Positions 6,516-12,176 of a stretch of DNA of 12,176 bases are shown piece after piece. Position numbers and translations under genes: made by a program. This DNA is from DATAVB01 sp040414495. GTDB taxonomy: Bacteria; Actinomycetota; Actinomycetes; Mycobacteriales; QHCD01. Within the stretch, counting starts at the first letter, position 1, and the number at the start of each line of letters is the position of its first letter. The stretch is from contig JBEDUI010000203.1 in the NCBI GenBank assembly GCA_040414495.1, positions 1 to 12,176 on the forward strand, read 5' to 3'. The notes under the pieces are model-generated. The model made no database searches. It saw nothing but the letters and a program-made list of their open reading frames with translations, and was not told where the DNA came from.

Positions 6516-7859
6516 ATGGGGCTTGCGGAGTCAGCGCGGGAAGCCGCCGCGGCGTTGACATTGCGCGGTGTACGGGCCATTGCACTGACCTATGTGGACA
6601 ATGCGGGAATTACCCGGGTCAAAGCGGTACCCCCGACCCGGTTCGACCACGCGGTCACGGTCGGAGTCGGGATGTCGCCGGTCTTCGACGTTTTCGCGTT
6701 CGACGACACGATCACCGCCAGCAAGGACAGCGGCGGACCGGACGGGGATCTACGGCTGAAGCCGGCGCTGGAACGGCTGGTTCGGCTCGCGGCCCAGCCC
6801 GGCTGGGCCTGGGCTCCGGTCGATCGGTACGAGCAGGACGGCACCGAGCATCCGGGTTGCTCCCGCACATTTCTGCGGCATCAGGTCGCCGCGCTGGCCG
6901 AGCGTGGGTACCAGGCCCGGGCCAGCTTCGAGGTCGAATGGGGAGTCGGCCGGGCCCGCCCGGACAACGGTTTCGAGCCCGCCTGCACCGGGCCGGCCTA
7001 CGGCATGTCCAGCCTGGTGCAGCTCTCGGATTACAGCCGGGACATCGTCGAGGCGTTGACCGGTCAGGGCGTTGTGGTCGAGCAGCTGCACCCGGAGTAC
7101 GGGCGTGGGCAGTTCGAGGTGTCGGTCGCGGCGGCCGACCCGGTCACCGCGGCCGACCTGAATGTGCTGGTCCGCCAGACGATTCGGGCGGTCGGGTTCC
7201 GGCATCAGGTCGCCACCTCGTTTTCCCCGGTGGTGGTAGCCGGCGAGGTGGGAAATGGCGCGCACCTGCATTTGTCGTTGTGGCGGAATGAGCAGAACCT
7301 ATTCTGCGGCGGGCCGGGCCCGTCCGGGCTGACCGGCATCGGTGAGTCGTTTCTGGCCGGGGTGCTTGCTGGTTTGCCGGCGTTCGTGGCGGTCGGCGCC
7401 CCCAGCGTGGCCAGCTATTTGCGGATGAAGCCGTCGCAGTGGGCCGGCGTATTCGCCTGTTGGGGCGTGGAAAACCGGGAGGCCGCGATGCGCTTCATTC
7501 CCGGTAGCGCTGGTCCGCCGGCGGCGAATGTCGAGCTGAAATGCGTTGATCCGAGCGCGAATCCGTATCTGGCGCTCGGTTCGGTGCTGGCGCTGGGGAC
7601 AGCGGCGATGGATTCGGGGTTGACGCTGCCCGATCCGGTCAGCGGCGACCCAGTGCTTCGGCCGGACGGCGCGGCCGTACCAAGGTTGCCCGAAAGCATG
7701 CCCGAGGCAGTGGCCGCGTTGCAGGCGAATTCGGTGTTACGGGCCGCGATGGGGGATCGGTTGTTGGATGCGTTTCTGGCGGTACGGCAGGCCGAATTGT
7801 CCGCGTACGGTGGCTTGAGCCCGGAGCAGATCGCGGCCGCATCCCGTTGGCGGTATTGA
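6516..7859 (+). CDS. Glutamine-synthetase-like gamma-glutamyl ligase (FluG/GlnA-like type)
   Basis: This 447-residue protein has the complete GSI fold: a short beta-grasp domain (about 15-100) and the catalytic barrel. Active-site residues seen are Glu139/Glu141 (FEVEW), Glu194 (HPEYG), Glu201 (GQFE), His250 (GNGAHLHLS), Arg303, Arg321 and Arg326 (SYLRMKP, ENREAAMR) and Glu340 in VELK. Lys342 stands where ammonia-assimilating GlnA has Arg, and the usual PGQFE is RGQFE. No GlnA-type adenylylation loop (NLYDLP-like) is present, so this is not the housekeeping enzyme. It probably ligates glutamate to an amine other than ammonia, as characterised for Streptomyces GlnA3/GlnA4; the substrate is unknown. 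Start ATG 6516 has GAGGGGG 5 bases upstream. The open frame runs far upstream, but only as a shadow of the transporter gene. It overlaps the amidohydrolase by TGATG. Confidence 0.85.
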   Translation: MGLAESAREAAAALTLRGVRAIALTYVDNAGITRVKAVPPTRFDHAVTVGVGMSPVFDVFAFDDTITASKDSGGPDGDLRLKPALERLVRLAAQPGWAWAPVDRYEQDGTEHPGCSRTFLRHQVAALAERGYQARASFEVEWGVGRARPDNGFEPACTGPAYGMSSLVQLSDYSRDIVEALTGQGVVVEQLHPEYGRGQFEVSVAAADPVTAADLNVLVRQTIRAVGFRHQVATSFSPVVVAGEVGNGAHLHLSLWRNEQNLFCGGPGPSGLTGIGESFLAGVLAGLPAFVAVGAPSVASYLRMKPSQWAGVFACWGVENREAAMRFIPGSAGPPAANVELKCVDPSANPYLALGSVLALGTAAMDSGLTLPDPVSGDPVLRPDGAAVPRLPESMPEAVAALQANSVLRAAMGDRLLDAFLAVRQAELSAYGGLSPEQIAAASRWRY

Positions 7860-8953
7860 TGCCTGACTCGTTGGCGTCCTCTGTGGACGAGTTGGATCTG
7901 GTCGATCAGCATTGTCACAGTACGGTCCGCGGCGAGTTGGATCTGGATGGCCTGCTGGGATTTCTGACCGAAAGCGCGTGGCCGGACCGGCGCAGCGGTA
8001 ATTCACCGCTCGGGTTGGCGGTGCGGCGCTGGTGCGCCCCGGTGTTGGAGTTGCCGCGGCACACGCCATTGCCCGAATACGTGCGGCGACGGGCCGAGTT
8101 GGGAACCGAGGAGGTCACCCGGCGGTTCGTCGGTGAGGTCGGGTTGGCCGAATTGTTGGTCGACAGTGGGCCGGGTTCTCAGGCGCTGTTGGAGTTGCCG
8201 GAATTCTCGGTCGCGGCGTGCGTTCCGGTACGCGAGATCGTCCGGTTGGAGGCGGTCGCGGAGTCACTGGATATGGCCGGCGTGGCGGGGGAGGATTTTC
8301 CGTCGGCATTCCGGGCTGCGTTGAGTGAGGCGCCGGCCGTCGGCTGGAAAACGGTGGCGGCCTACCGGTATGGGCTGGATCTCGACCCGCGTCGTCCGAC
8401 CGATGCCGAGGTGGCCGAAGCGGCCGGCCGGTGGCTGCCGAGCGGTTCGCGGTTGACCGACCCGGTATTGCTGCGGTTTCTGCTGTGGAGCGCGGCCGAC
8501 ACCGGCCGGCCAATCCAGGTCCACTGTGGACTGGGAGATCCCGACGAGACGCTGCGCCGGGCCGATCCGGCTTTTCTGCAGCCGTTTCTGCACGAGGTCA
8601 GGACGCCGGTCGTCTTGCTGCACTGCTATCCGTATCACCGGCAGGCGGCGTATCTGGCCCATGCGTATCCGCACGTATACCTCGATGTCGGGCTGGCGCT
8701 GAATTACGTCGGTGCGGCCGCGACGACGATCCTCGGTGAGGTATTGGAGCTGGCGCCGTTTCATAAAGTGCTCTATTCCTCCGACGCCTATGGCCTGCCG
8801 GAGCTGTATTTCCTTGGTGCCACGCTGTTTCGCCGCTCGCTGACTGAGGTGCTGGATCGATGGGTCCTGCGCGATGACGTATCACTGGGCGACGCGCACA
8901 CTATTGCCGCCGATATCGCGGCCGGAAATGCGCGCGAGTTATACGGCCTGTAG
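7859..8953 (+). CDS. Metal-dependent amidohydrolase (amidohydrolase_2, FluG N-domain type)
   Basis: This 364-residue protein is a TIM-barrel amidohydrolase with metal-ligand candidates in the expected order: His18 and His20 (DQHCHS), Lys164 (GWKTVAAYR), His222 (IQVHCG), His255 (LLHCYPYH) and Asp309 (YSSDAYG). The LDVGLALNY segment and long helical insertion after the first strand fit the amidohydrolase_2 class, including the N-terminal half of eukaryotic FluG. ATG 7859 overlaps the ligase stop as TGATG, with no independent ribosome site, so the two proteins should be made together. The likely role is hydrolysis of an amide, perhaps a gamma-glutamyl conjugate or its precursor, in the same pathway; the substrate is not deducible. 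The TAG stop (8951-8953) is the outer end of a long palindrome. Confidence 0.85.
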   Translation: MPDSLASSVDELDLVDQHCHSTVRGELDLDGLLGFLTESAWPDRRSGNSPLGLAVRRWCAPVLELPRHTPLPEYVRRRAELGTEEVTRRFVGEVGLAELLVDSGPGSQALLELPEFSVAACVPVREIVRLEAVAESLDMAGVAGEDFPSAFRAALSEAPAVGWKTVAAYRYGLDLDPRRPTDAEVAEAAGRWLPSGSRLTDPVLLRFLLWSAADTGRPIQVHCGLGDPDETLRRADPAFLQPFLHEVRTPVVLLHCYPYHRQAAYLAHAYPHVYLDVGLALNYVGAAATTILGEVLELAPFHKVLYSSDAYGLPELYFLGATLFRRSLTEVLDRWVLRDDVSLGDAHTIAADIAAGNARELYGL

Positions 8954-9010
8954 GGCGTGTTTCTTGAATCCCGGCCTGCTGCGCGGCCGGGATTCAAGAA
9001 ACACACCCTA
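8951..9010. terminator. 60-bp stop-to-stop palindrome, probable bidirectional terminator
   Basis: Arms of 26 bp (8951-8976 and 8985-9010) around an 8-base loop match at 25 of 26 positions. The outer triplets are TAG on each strand, which are the stop codons of the amidohydrolase (plus) and the MarR gene (minus). The single mismatch (8956) is C-A in a plus-strand transcript but a G-U wobble in a minus-strand transcript. The placement between convergent genes fits a bidirectional terminator. No U-tract follows on either side. Confidence 0.8.
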
Positions 9011-9433
9011 ATCACCCGCCAACGTACGCAGCAGATCCAACGCGTCCTTGCGTCGTACCGGCTGGAAAAAGCGCTCGTCCACCGCTTCGACCGCCGCGAC
9101 GGCCTTCGGAGCCAGCTTCGCTCCGGATTTCGTCACCCGCAGCCGTTTGGCGCGGGTGTCGGCCCGGTCGACCTCGCGCTCGATGAGGCCTTTGGTCTCC
9201 AGGCTGCGCAGCACCTGTGAGGTCATTTTCACGTCGGTGCCGGCTTGCTGGGCCAGGGTCAGTTGATTGGGCTCCTCGCCGTGCGTGTTGAGCCACCACG
9301 TGCAGGTCAACAGCACGAACTGCACGTGGGTCAGGCCGAGCGGTCCGAGTACGGCGGCGATATCGCGCTGCCACCGCAGGGTGACGTGCCAGAGCAGGAA
9401 ACCCGGGCTGTCGCCGGGATTCAGCGGGCTCAT
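9008..9433 (-). CDS. MarR-family transcriptional regulator
   Basis: This 141-residue protein has a central winged helix-turn-helix: QLTLAQQAGTDVKMTSQVL forms the helix pair, SLETKGLIEREVD the recognition-helix end, and RADTRAKRLRVT the wing, followed by a C-terminal dimer helix. MarR proteins bind short palindromes as dimers and often repress their own operon until a small ligand or oxidant releases them. Its ATG overlaps the stop of the upstream SRPBCC gene by ATGA, so both come from one mRNA. The 28-bp inverted repeat at 9851-9878 is a likely operator. The TAG stop is part of the shared palindrome. The ligand is unknown. Confidence 0.9.
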   Translation of the reverse strand: MSPLNPGDSPGFLLWHVTLRWQRDIAAVLGPLGLTHVQFVLLTCTWWLNTHGEEPNQLTLAQQAGTDVKMTSQVLRSLETKGLIEREVDRADTRAKRLRVTKSGAKLAPKAVAAVEAVDERFFQPVRRKDALDLLRTLAGD

Positions 9434-9834
9434 TGCCCTCGCGCCAGCCGAACCAGCGCCGCCATCGTCTCCGGCCAGTCGGCGGTGATGGCCGGACCGA
9501 TCCGCGGACCTATGTCGTTGGCGCCCGGGCCGGTGATCTCCATCCGGTACACCACGTGACTGTCGTTGATGCGGTGCGTGGTGCGCAGAATCAGACCGTC
9601 GATGTGGGCCTCGTCGACAAAGCCTTCGTTGACCTTCGCCTCGGCCACCTGTAGCCGTACCGGGTCCTGCCCGGCCGGCGTCATCACGATCCGGGCCCCG
9701 GCAGTGAACGGGCCGTCGATCTCAATGTGCTCGATGTCGGCGTTCCACGTTCCCCAATGTTCGACATCGGCCCACAACGCCCAGATCGCCTCCGGCGCGG
9801 CCTCGGCCGGCACGGTGTGTTCGTACGTCCACAT
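9430..9834 (-). CDS. SRPBCC (START/Bet v1-like) family protein
   Basis: This 134-residue protein starts MWTYEHTVPAEAAPEAIWALWADVEHW-like, the typical first strand and helices of polyketide cyclase/SRPBCC proteins. Beta-rich sequence follows (FTAGARIVMTPAG, THRINDSHVVYRMEITGPG) and a closing helix (PETMAALVRLA). The fold makes a hydrophobic pocket for a small ligand. In MarR-linked pairs such proteins are inferred to bind or modify the compound sensed by the regulator. The start codon lies 17 bases downstream of the putative operator, and a weak GAAAGG precedes it. It is the first gene of the SRPBCC-marR operon, with an 83-bp gap from the lysR stop upstream. The specific function is unknown. 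Confidence 0.85.
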   Translation of the reverse strand: MWTYEHTVPAEAAPEAIWALWADVEHWGTWNADIEHIEIDGPFTAGARIVMTPAGQDPVRLQVAEAKVNEGFVDEAHIDGLILRTTHRINDSHVVYRMEITGPGANDIGPRIGPAITADWPETMAALVRLARGQ

Positions 9835-9850
9835 GACTCGGACCCTTTCG

Positions 9851-9878
9851 GTAGATGATCTGCAGGGAGATTATCTAC
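9851..9878 (-). promoter_or_regulatory. Candidate MarR operator over the SRPBCC-marR promoter
   Basis: GTAGATGATCT (9851-9861) and AGATTATCTAC (9868-9878) are inverted with 10 of 11 positions matching around a 6-base centre. On the minus strand the distal arm contains GATAAT (9875-9870), a good -10 candidate giving a leader of about 29 bases. A dimer bound here would cover the -10 and the start of transcription. The -35 box is not clear. This is the expected position for autoregulation by MarR. Confidence 0.6.
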
Positions 9879-9917
9879 GCGCAGACTATCAGGGTGTCTC
9901 GGTCTCTTTGGCAGGTG

Positions 9918-10811
9918 CTATTTGTTCGCCAGGCAGCAATGGACGAAGTCCTGGATAACCGGATCGGCGTCGGCGGCCGGCGGCCAGGCGACGCCGACCT
10001 GGCTCGGGCTCACCCCGGTGAGAGGTCGGTAGGCGATGCCGGGCCGGGCGTAATAGCGGGTGGCGGATTCGGGGGCGAGCGCGACGCCCTCGCCGTTGGC
10101 GATCGCGGTCAACCAGTCGTCGGGCTGACCGGTGTCGGTGACAGCGCCGATGCGGACCGGGTGGCCCGCGCGCTCCTCGGTGGCCAGCCACCAGTCGCGC
10201 CAAGGACCGGTTGCCGCCGGCGCGGCGACGAACGGCTCATCCCACAATTCTTCGAATGCGATCCGATCGCGGTCGGCCAACGGGTGCGTGGCCGGCAATG
10301 CCACGCAGCGCGGTTCGGTGAACAGCACCTCGACCCGCAGGCTGTCCTGGCCGGGGAAAGGCAGCCGTAGCAGTGCGGCATCGGCATCGCCACTAGCCAG
10401 CCCGGCGGTGGGGTCCAACCAGGACGCGGCGCGCATTTCTATCCGCCAGTCCGGCCGTTTGCGGGTGAACGCGGCGATGATCTGCTGAGTGGCCTCGTTG
10501 GCGGCGCCGGCCAGGAATCCGACTCGCAGCACCCGGGCGGCCTGGCTGTCGGCCGCTTTGGCCTCCTGCAGCGCCTGGTCCCAGCCGGCCATGATCGCCG
10601 GTACCCGGGCGGCCAGGGCCGCTCCGGCCGCGGTGAGGGTCATTCCGACCCGGGACCGGATGAACAGTTGGACACCCAGTTGGCCTTCCAGGGTCTTGAT
10701 CTGCTTGGTCAGCGCCGGTTGGGACACGAACAGCCGTTCCGCCGCCCGGGTCAGGTTGCCCTCGGTCGCGACGGCGGCGAAGTAGCGCAACAGCCGCGTG
10801 TCGATGTCCAT
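9918..10811 (-). CDS. LysR-family transcriptional regulator
   Basis: A full-length regulator of 297 residues. The N-terminal winged HTH (1-60: MDIDTRLLRYFAAV, then AERLFVSQPALTKQIKTLE) is textbook LysR, and the linker helix is followed by a periplasmic-binding-protein-like effector domain from about 92 (RVLRVGFLAGAANEATQQII) to the end. Such proteins are tetramers that respond to a small metabolite and usually control a divergent gene. Here that is the DoxX-like gene starting about 90 bases away. The start at 10811 matches the conserved MDI(D/E)-RLLRYF opening. A -10-like TAACCT sits 6 bases before the ATG, again suggesting leaderless mRNA. The effector is unknown. Confidence 0.93.
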   Translation of the reverse strand: MDIDTRLLRYFAAVATEGNLTRAAERLFVSQPALTKQIKTLEGQLGVQLFIRSRVGMTLTAAGAALAARVPAIMAGWDQALQEAKAADSQAARVLRVGFLAGAANEATQQIIAAFTRKRPDWRIEMRAASWLDPTAGLASGDADAALLRLPFPGQDSLRVEVLFTEPRCVALPATHPLADRDRIAFEELWDEPFVAAPAATGPWRDWWLATEERAGHPVRIGAVTDTGQPDDWLTAIANGEGVALAPESATRYYARPGIAYRPLTGVSPSQVGVAWPPAADADPVIQDFVHCCLANK

Positions 10812-10817
10812 GCCATC

Positions 10818-10836
10818 AGGTTATGGATACGTGTAT
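10818..10836. promoter_or_regulatory. lysR -10 candidate and dyad in the lysR/DoxX divergent region
   Basis: On the minus strand TAACCT (10823-10818) is a TANNNT -10 ending 6 bases before the lysR ATG. Next to it, ATAC-GT-GTAT (10827-10836) is a short dyad with the TAC-N-GTA character of LysR-type sites. Binding there would overlap the lysR promoter and could act on the divergent DoxX-like gene. The dyad is short, so its assignment is tentative. Confidence 0.4.
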
Positions 10837-10899
10837 TGGACGCCAGCCCGGCACCCGGCAAACGTGGATTCCGCGAAATCTCTCTGGAGGTCGATCCCG

Positions 10900-11259
10900 G
10901 TGTTTGCCGCCTATCTCGCCTGCACCTGCCTGGCCGCGCTTGCCTGTGCGTATGCCGTCTACCTGAATGTGACGCGCGACCGGATGATCGTCGATACCGC
11001 AGGGCGGCTGGGAATTCCGGTGTCGTTGATGGTTCCGTTCGGAATTCTGCTGGGTTCGGCCGGGCTGGGCCTGCTTGCCGGGTTTGCCCTGCCAGGGCTT
11101 GGGACCGCCGCGGCGGCCGGGTTGGTCGCGTATTTCGTTATTGCGTTGGGTGCTCACCTGCGGGTGCGCGATTTACAGTTGGCCTGGCCGCTGCTGTTCC
11201 TCGCGCTCGCGTTGGCTGCGCTGGCTACGGGTTTGGCTTATCACGGCGCGCTCGGCTAA
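10900..11259 (+). CDS. DoxX-like small integral membrane protein
   Basis: This 119-residue protein has four hydrophobic helices (about 1-19, 37-58, 60-82, 93-115). The LGIPVSLMVPFGILLGSAGLG and GLVAYFVIALGAHLRVRD segments fit the DoxX-like (DoxX_2) group of four-helix proteins. Their roles are poorly known; some are linked to redox or membrane stress. The start is GTG 10900, with GGAGG at 10886-10890 nine bases before it. The longer frame from 10798 overlaps the lysR start and has a non-hydrophobic extension, so it was not used. It is divergent from lysR, its probable regulator. Confidence 0.75.
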   Translation: MFAAYLACTCLAALACAYAVYLNVTRDRMIVDTAGRLGIPVSLMVPFGILLGSAGLGLLAGFALPGLGTAAAAGLVAYFVIALGAHLRVRDLQLAWPLLFLALALAALATGLAYHGALG

Positions 11260-11486
11260 ACATAAACATCTGGCCGTGTCGCTGGAGCGTTTCTGGTCGC
11301 CGCGCGTATTTGTTGTTGATCATGAAGTTTGTCGACACGAATGTCGGTGTGTCGCCGGCGTGTCGTGCAGGGAACTTCATGATCAACACGGGGAATGGTG
11401 TTGGATCTCGAGCCCGGCCGCGCGATCGTGGCAATCTGCAATCCGGTACGCGGCCTGACTCGCAACGTGTGGAGGAATTACCGGTA
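11260..11486 (+). other. Intergenic region with first palindromic repeat copy
   Basis: This gap between the DoxX-like and VOC genes is dominated by the 77-bp repeat (listed separately). The rest shows no gene and no convincing promoter; the VOC ribosome site lies at its right end. Confidence 0.5.
11318..11394. repeat. 77-bp palindromic repeat element, copy 1
   Basis: The outer arms TTGATCATGAAGTT (11316-11329) and AACTTCATGATCAA (11373-11386) are a perfect 14-bp inverted repeat. Inside, CGACACG pairs with CGTGTCG and the sequence TGTCG recurs four times. The block 11318-11394 is repeated at 11971-12047 in the same orientation with one mismatch (11370, G versus C). It resembles the dispersed palindromic elements beginning GATCATGAAGTT that I recall from actinomycete genomes. 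It carries no gene. Confidence 0.92.
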
Positions 11487-11810
11487 ATGGGCGTTCGTCT
11501 CAGCGGCATCGTCATTGACGCCACGGATCTCGACCTGCTGGTTCGATTCTGGAGCGAATTGCTGGGATTGGACATCACCCGGCGCGAGGACGCGTGGGTC
11601 AGCCTCGGACCGGGTTTTGCCATACAGCGCGTTCCCGAAGCCAAAACCGCTAAGAACCGAATTCACCTCGACCTGGTCGCCGACGATTTCGCCGCGGCCG
11701 TGGACCGGGCCAGGGCGCTCGGGGCGACGCCGGTCGGACAGATGCACGAGAACCTTTGGCAGGTCTGGCAGGACCCGGAGGGCAACGAATTCTGCATCTG
11801 CGTTTCCTAA
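11487..11810 (+). CDS. VOC-superfamily (glyoxalase-like) protein
   Basis: This 107-residue single-domain protein has the two beta-alpha-beta-beta-beta modules of the vicinal oxygen chelate fold. Module one is GIVIDATDLDLLVRFWSELLG, with the strand WVSLGPGFAIQRV; module two is IHLDLVADDFAAAVDRARALG and ends in VWQDPEGNEFCIC. This is the Glyoxalase_6-type subgroup, where metal ligands are often incomplete: His665-type residues are not all visible here, so catalysis is uncertain, and a binding or resistance role is equally possible. The start is ATG 11487 with GGAGGA at 11471-11476; the frame stays open far upstream, but without VOC similarity. The gene lies alone between the two 77-bp repeats. 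Confidence 0.82.
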   Translation: MGVRLSGIVIDATDLDLLVRFWSELLGLDITRREDAWVSLGPGFAIQRVPEAKTAKNRIHLDLVADDFAAAVDRARALGATPVGQMHENLWQVWQDPEGNEFCICVS

Positions 11811-11970
11811 CTCGTTCGTATTTCTTGTCGCATAACTCGATCTCCGAGTGCAGCCGGGCCGAATTTCGAGCTCACGCCTGAGTGATTAGATCTGCGAAAC
11901 GGTCTCGGGGCATCTGAGACGCTCGTTAGTGTTGCTAACGAGCCTCCATGCGGAGTTATGCAACAGGCTC
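11811..11970. other. Non-coding segment with nested inverted repeats
   Basis: After the VOC stop there is no gene. GCATAACTC (11830-11838) and GAGTTATGC (11953-11961) form a 9-bp inverted pair 132 bp end to end, resembling short terminal repeats. Inside it, GCTCGTTAG (11921-11929) and CTAACGAGC (11935-11943) form a perfect 9-bp hairpin with a 5-base loop. The hairpin could terminate VOC transcription, though it is 110 bases downstream and lacks a U-tract. The nested structure could also be a remnant of a small non-autonomous element. Confidence 0.45.
11921..11943. terminator. Perfect 9-bp hairpin downstream of the VOC gene
   Basis: GCTCGTTAG, loop TGTTG, CTAACGAGC. The stem is less GC-rich than its surroundings and no U-run follows. 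It is a candidate terminator for the VOC gene, or an inner structure of the flanking inverted-repeat unit. Confidence 0.35.
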
Positions 11971-12047
11971 GATCATGAAGTTTGTCGACACGAATGTCGG
12001 TGTGTCGCCGGCGTGTCGTGCACGGAACTTCATGATCAACACGGGGA
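11971..12047. repeat. 77-bp palindromic repeat element, copy 2
   Basis: Same orientation as copy 1 and 76 of 77 bases identical, with arms GATCATGAAGTT (11971-11982) and AACTTCATGATC (12026-12037). The two bases that extend copy 1's arm outward on the left (TT) are changed here (TC), so the perfect arm is 12 bp. The single internal difference lies near the right arm. Its right end may provide the start codon of the last open frame. Confidence 0.92.
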
Positions 12048-12176
12048 GACGGGTGGCAGCCCGTTCCCGGTCTTTCGGATCATGGTTTTATCGCCTGGAG
12101 GATCCGCATTCCACGGGGTCCGGTCTGGTCGTGGCGGATGTCGAGTCCGGTGTTGCGGCATTGTTCGGTCAGCCAT
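12032..12176 (+). CDS. Partial open frame running off the window, unrecognised
   Basis: The frame is open from ATG 12032, inside the second repeat, or GTG 12053 to the end of the window, about 48 or 41 codons. GGGGAG (12043-12048) lies 4 bases before the GTG and could serve as its ribosome site. The peptide begins VAARSRSFGSWFYRLE and continues with LVVADVESGVAALFGQP; I do not recognise a family. The lack of a stop over this length is weak evidence in GC-rich DNA, so it may be chance. Confidence 0.35.
   Translation, partial: MINTGRRVAARSRSFGSWFYRLEDPHSTGSGLVVADVESGVAALFGQP

Noticed and set aside
10668..11486. Upstream extension of the VOC frame
   Set aside because: It crosses lysR, the DoxX-like gene and the repeat in a non-coding frame. 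VOC similarity and a ribosome site begin only at 11487.

Overview
The window comes from the chromosome of a high-GC actinomycete. The evidence is strong G/C bias at third codon positions, a PASTA-type PknL kinase divergent from an Rv2175c-like regulator, the two-subunit CrtYc/CrtYd type of lycopene cyclase, a DUF4333-like lipoprotein and frequent GTG starts. The species cannot be named from the sequence. Almost everything is chromosomal housekeeping or regulatory content; I see no phage, transposase or CRISPR genes.

Left part (1-4931). A short tandem array of 17/18-bp units (1-126) lies just past the 3' end of a complete endonuclease IV gene (nfo). nfo is translationally coupled (TGATG) behind a PknL-type Ser/Thr kinase with four PASTA repeats; both are on the minus strand. 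Across a 382-bp intergenic region run, on the plus strand, a lipoprotein with two DUF4333-like halves, the Rv2175c-like winged-helix protein (the family whose M. tuberculosis member is a PknL substrate), and crtYc-crtYd, the two halves of a carotenoid cyclase. The regulator and both cyclase genes are packed as an operon.

Middle part (5023-8953). An AI-2E-family membrane protein with a long acidic/proline-rich N-terminal tail is followed by a glutamine-synthetase-like ligase and a metal-dependent amidohydrolase that overlap at TGATG. These two are the separated bacterial form of the fused eukaryotic FluG architecture and probably form one pathway: gamma-glutamylation plus hydrolysis of an unknown amine or amide. 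A 60-bp near-perfect palindrome running exactly from stop codon to stop codon separates the amidohydrolase from the convergent next operon.

Right part (9008-12176). On the minus strand, an SRPBCC protein and a MarR regulator form a two-gene operon (ATGA overlap) with a good inverted-repeat operator candidate over its promoter. Upstream of it is a LysR regulator divergent from a small DoxX-like membrane protein. A VOC/glyoxalase-like gene lies between two direct copies of a 77-bp palindromic element (76/77 identical). The last ~120 bases are an open frame leaving the window; its possible start lies inside the second repeat copy.

Most notable points: the PknL/Rv2175c/carotenoid-cyclase linkage, with an Rv2175c homologue that cannot carry the N-terminal phospho-arm; the split FluG pair; the stop-to-stop palindrome; and the paired 77-bp elements.
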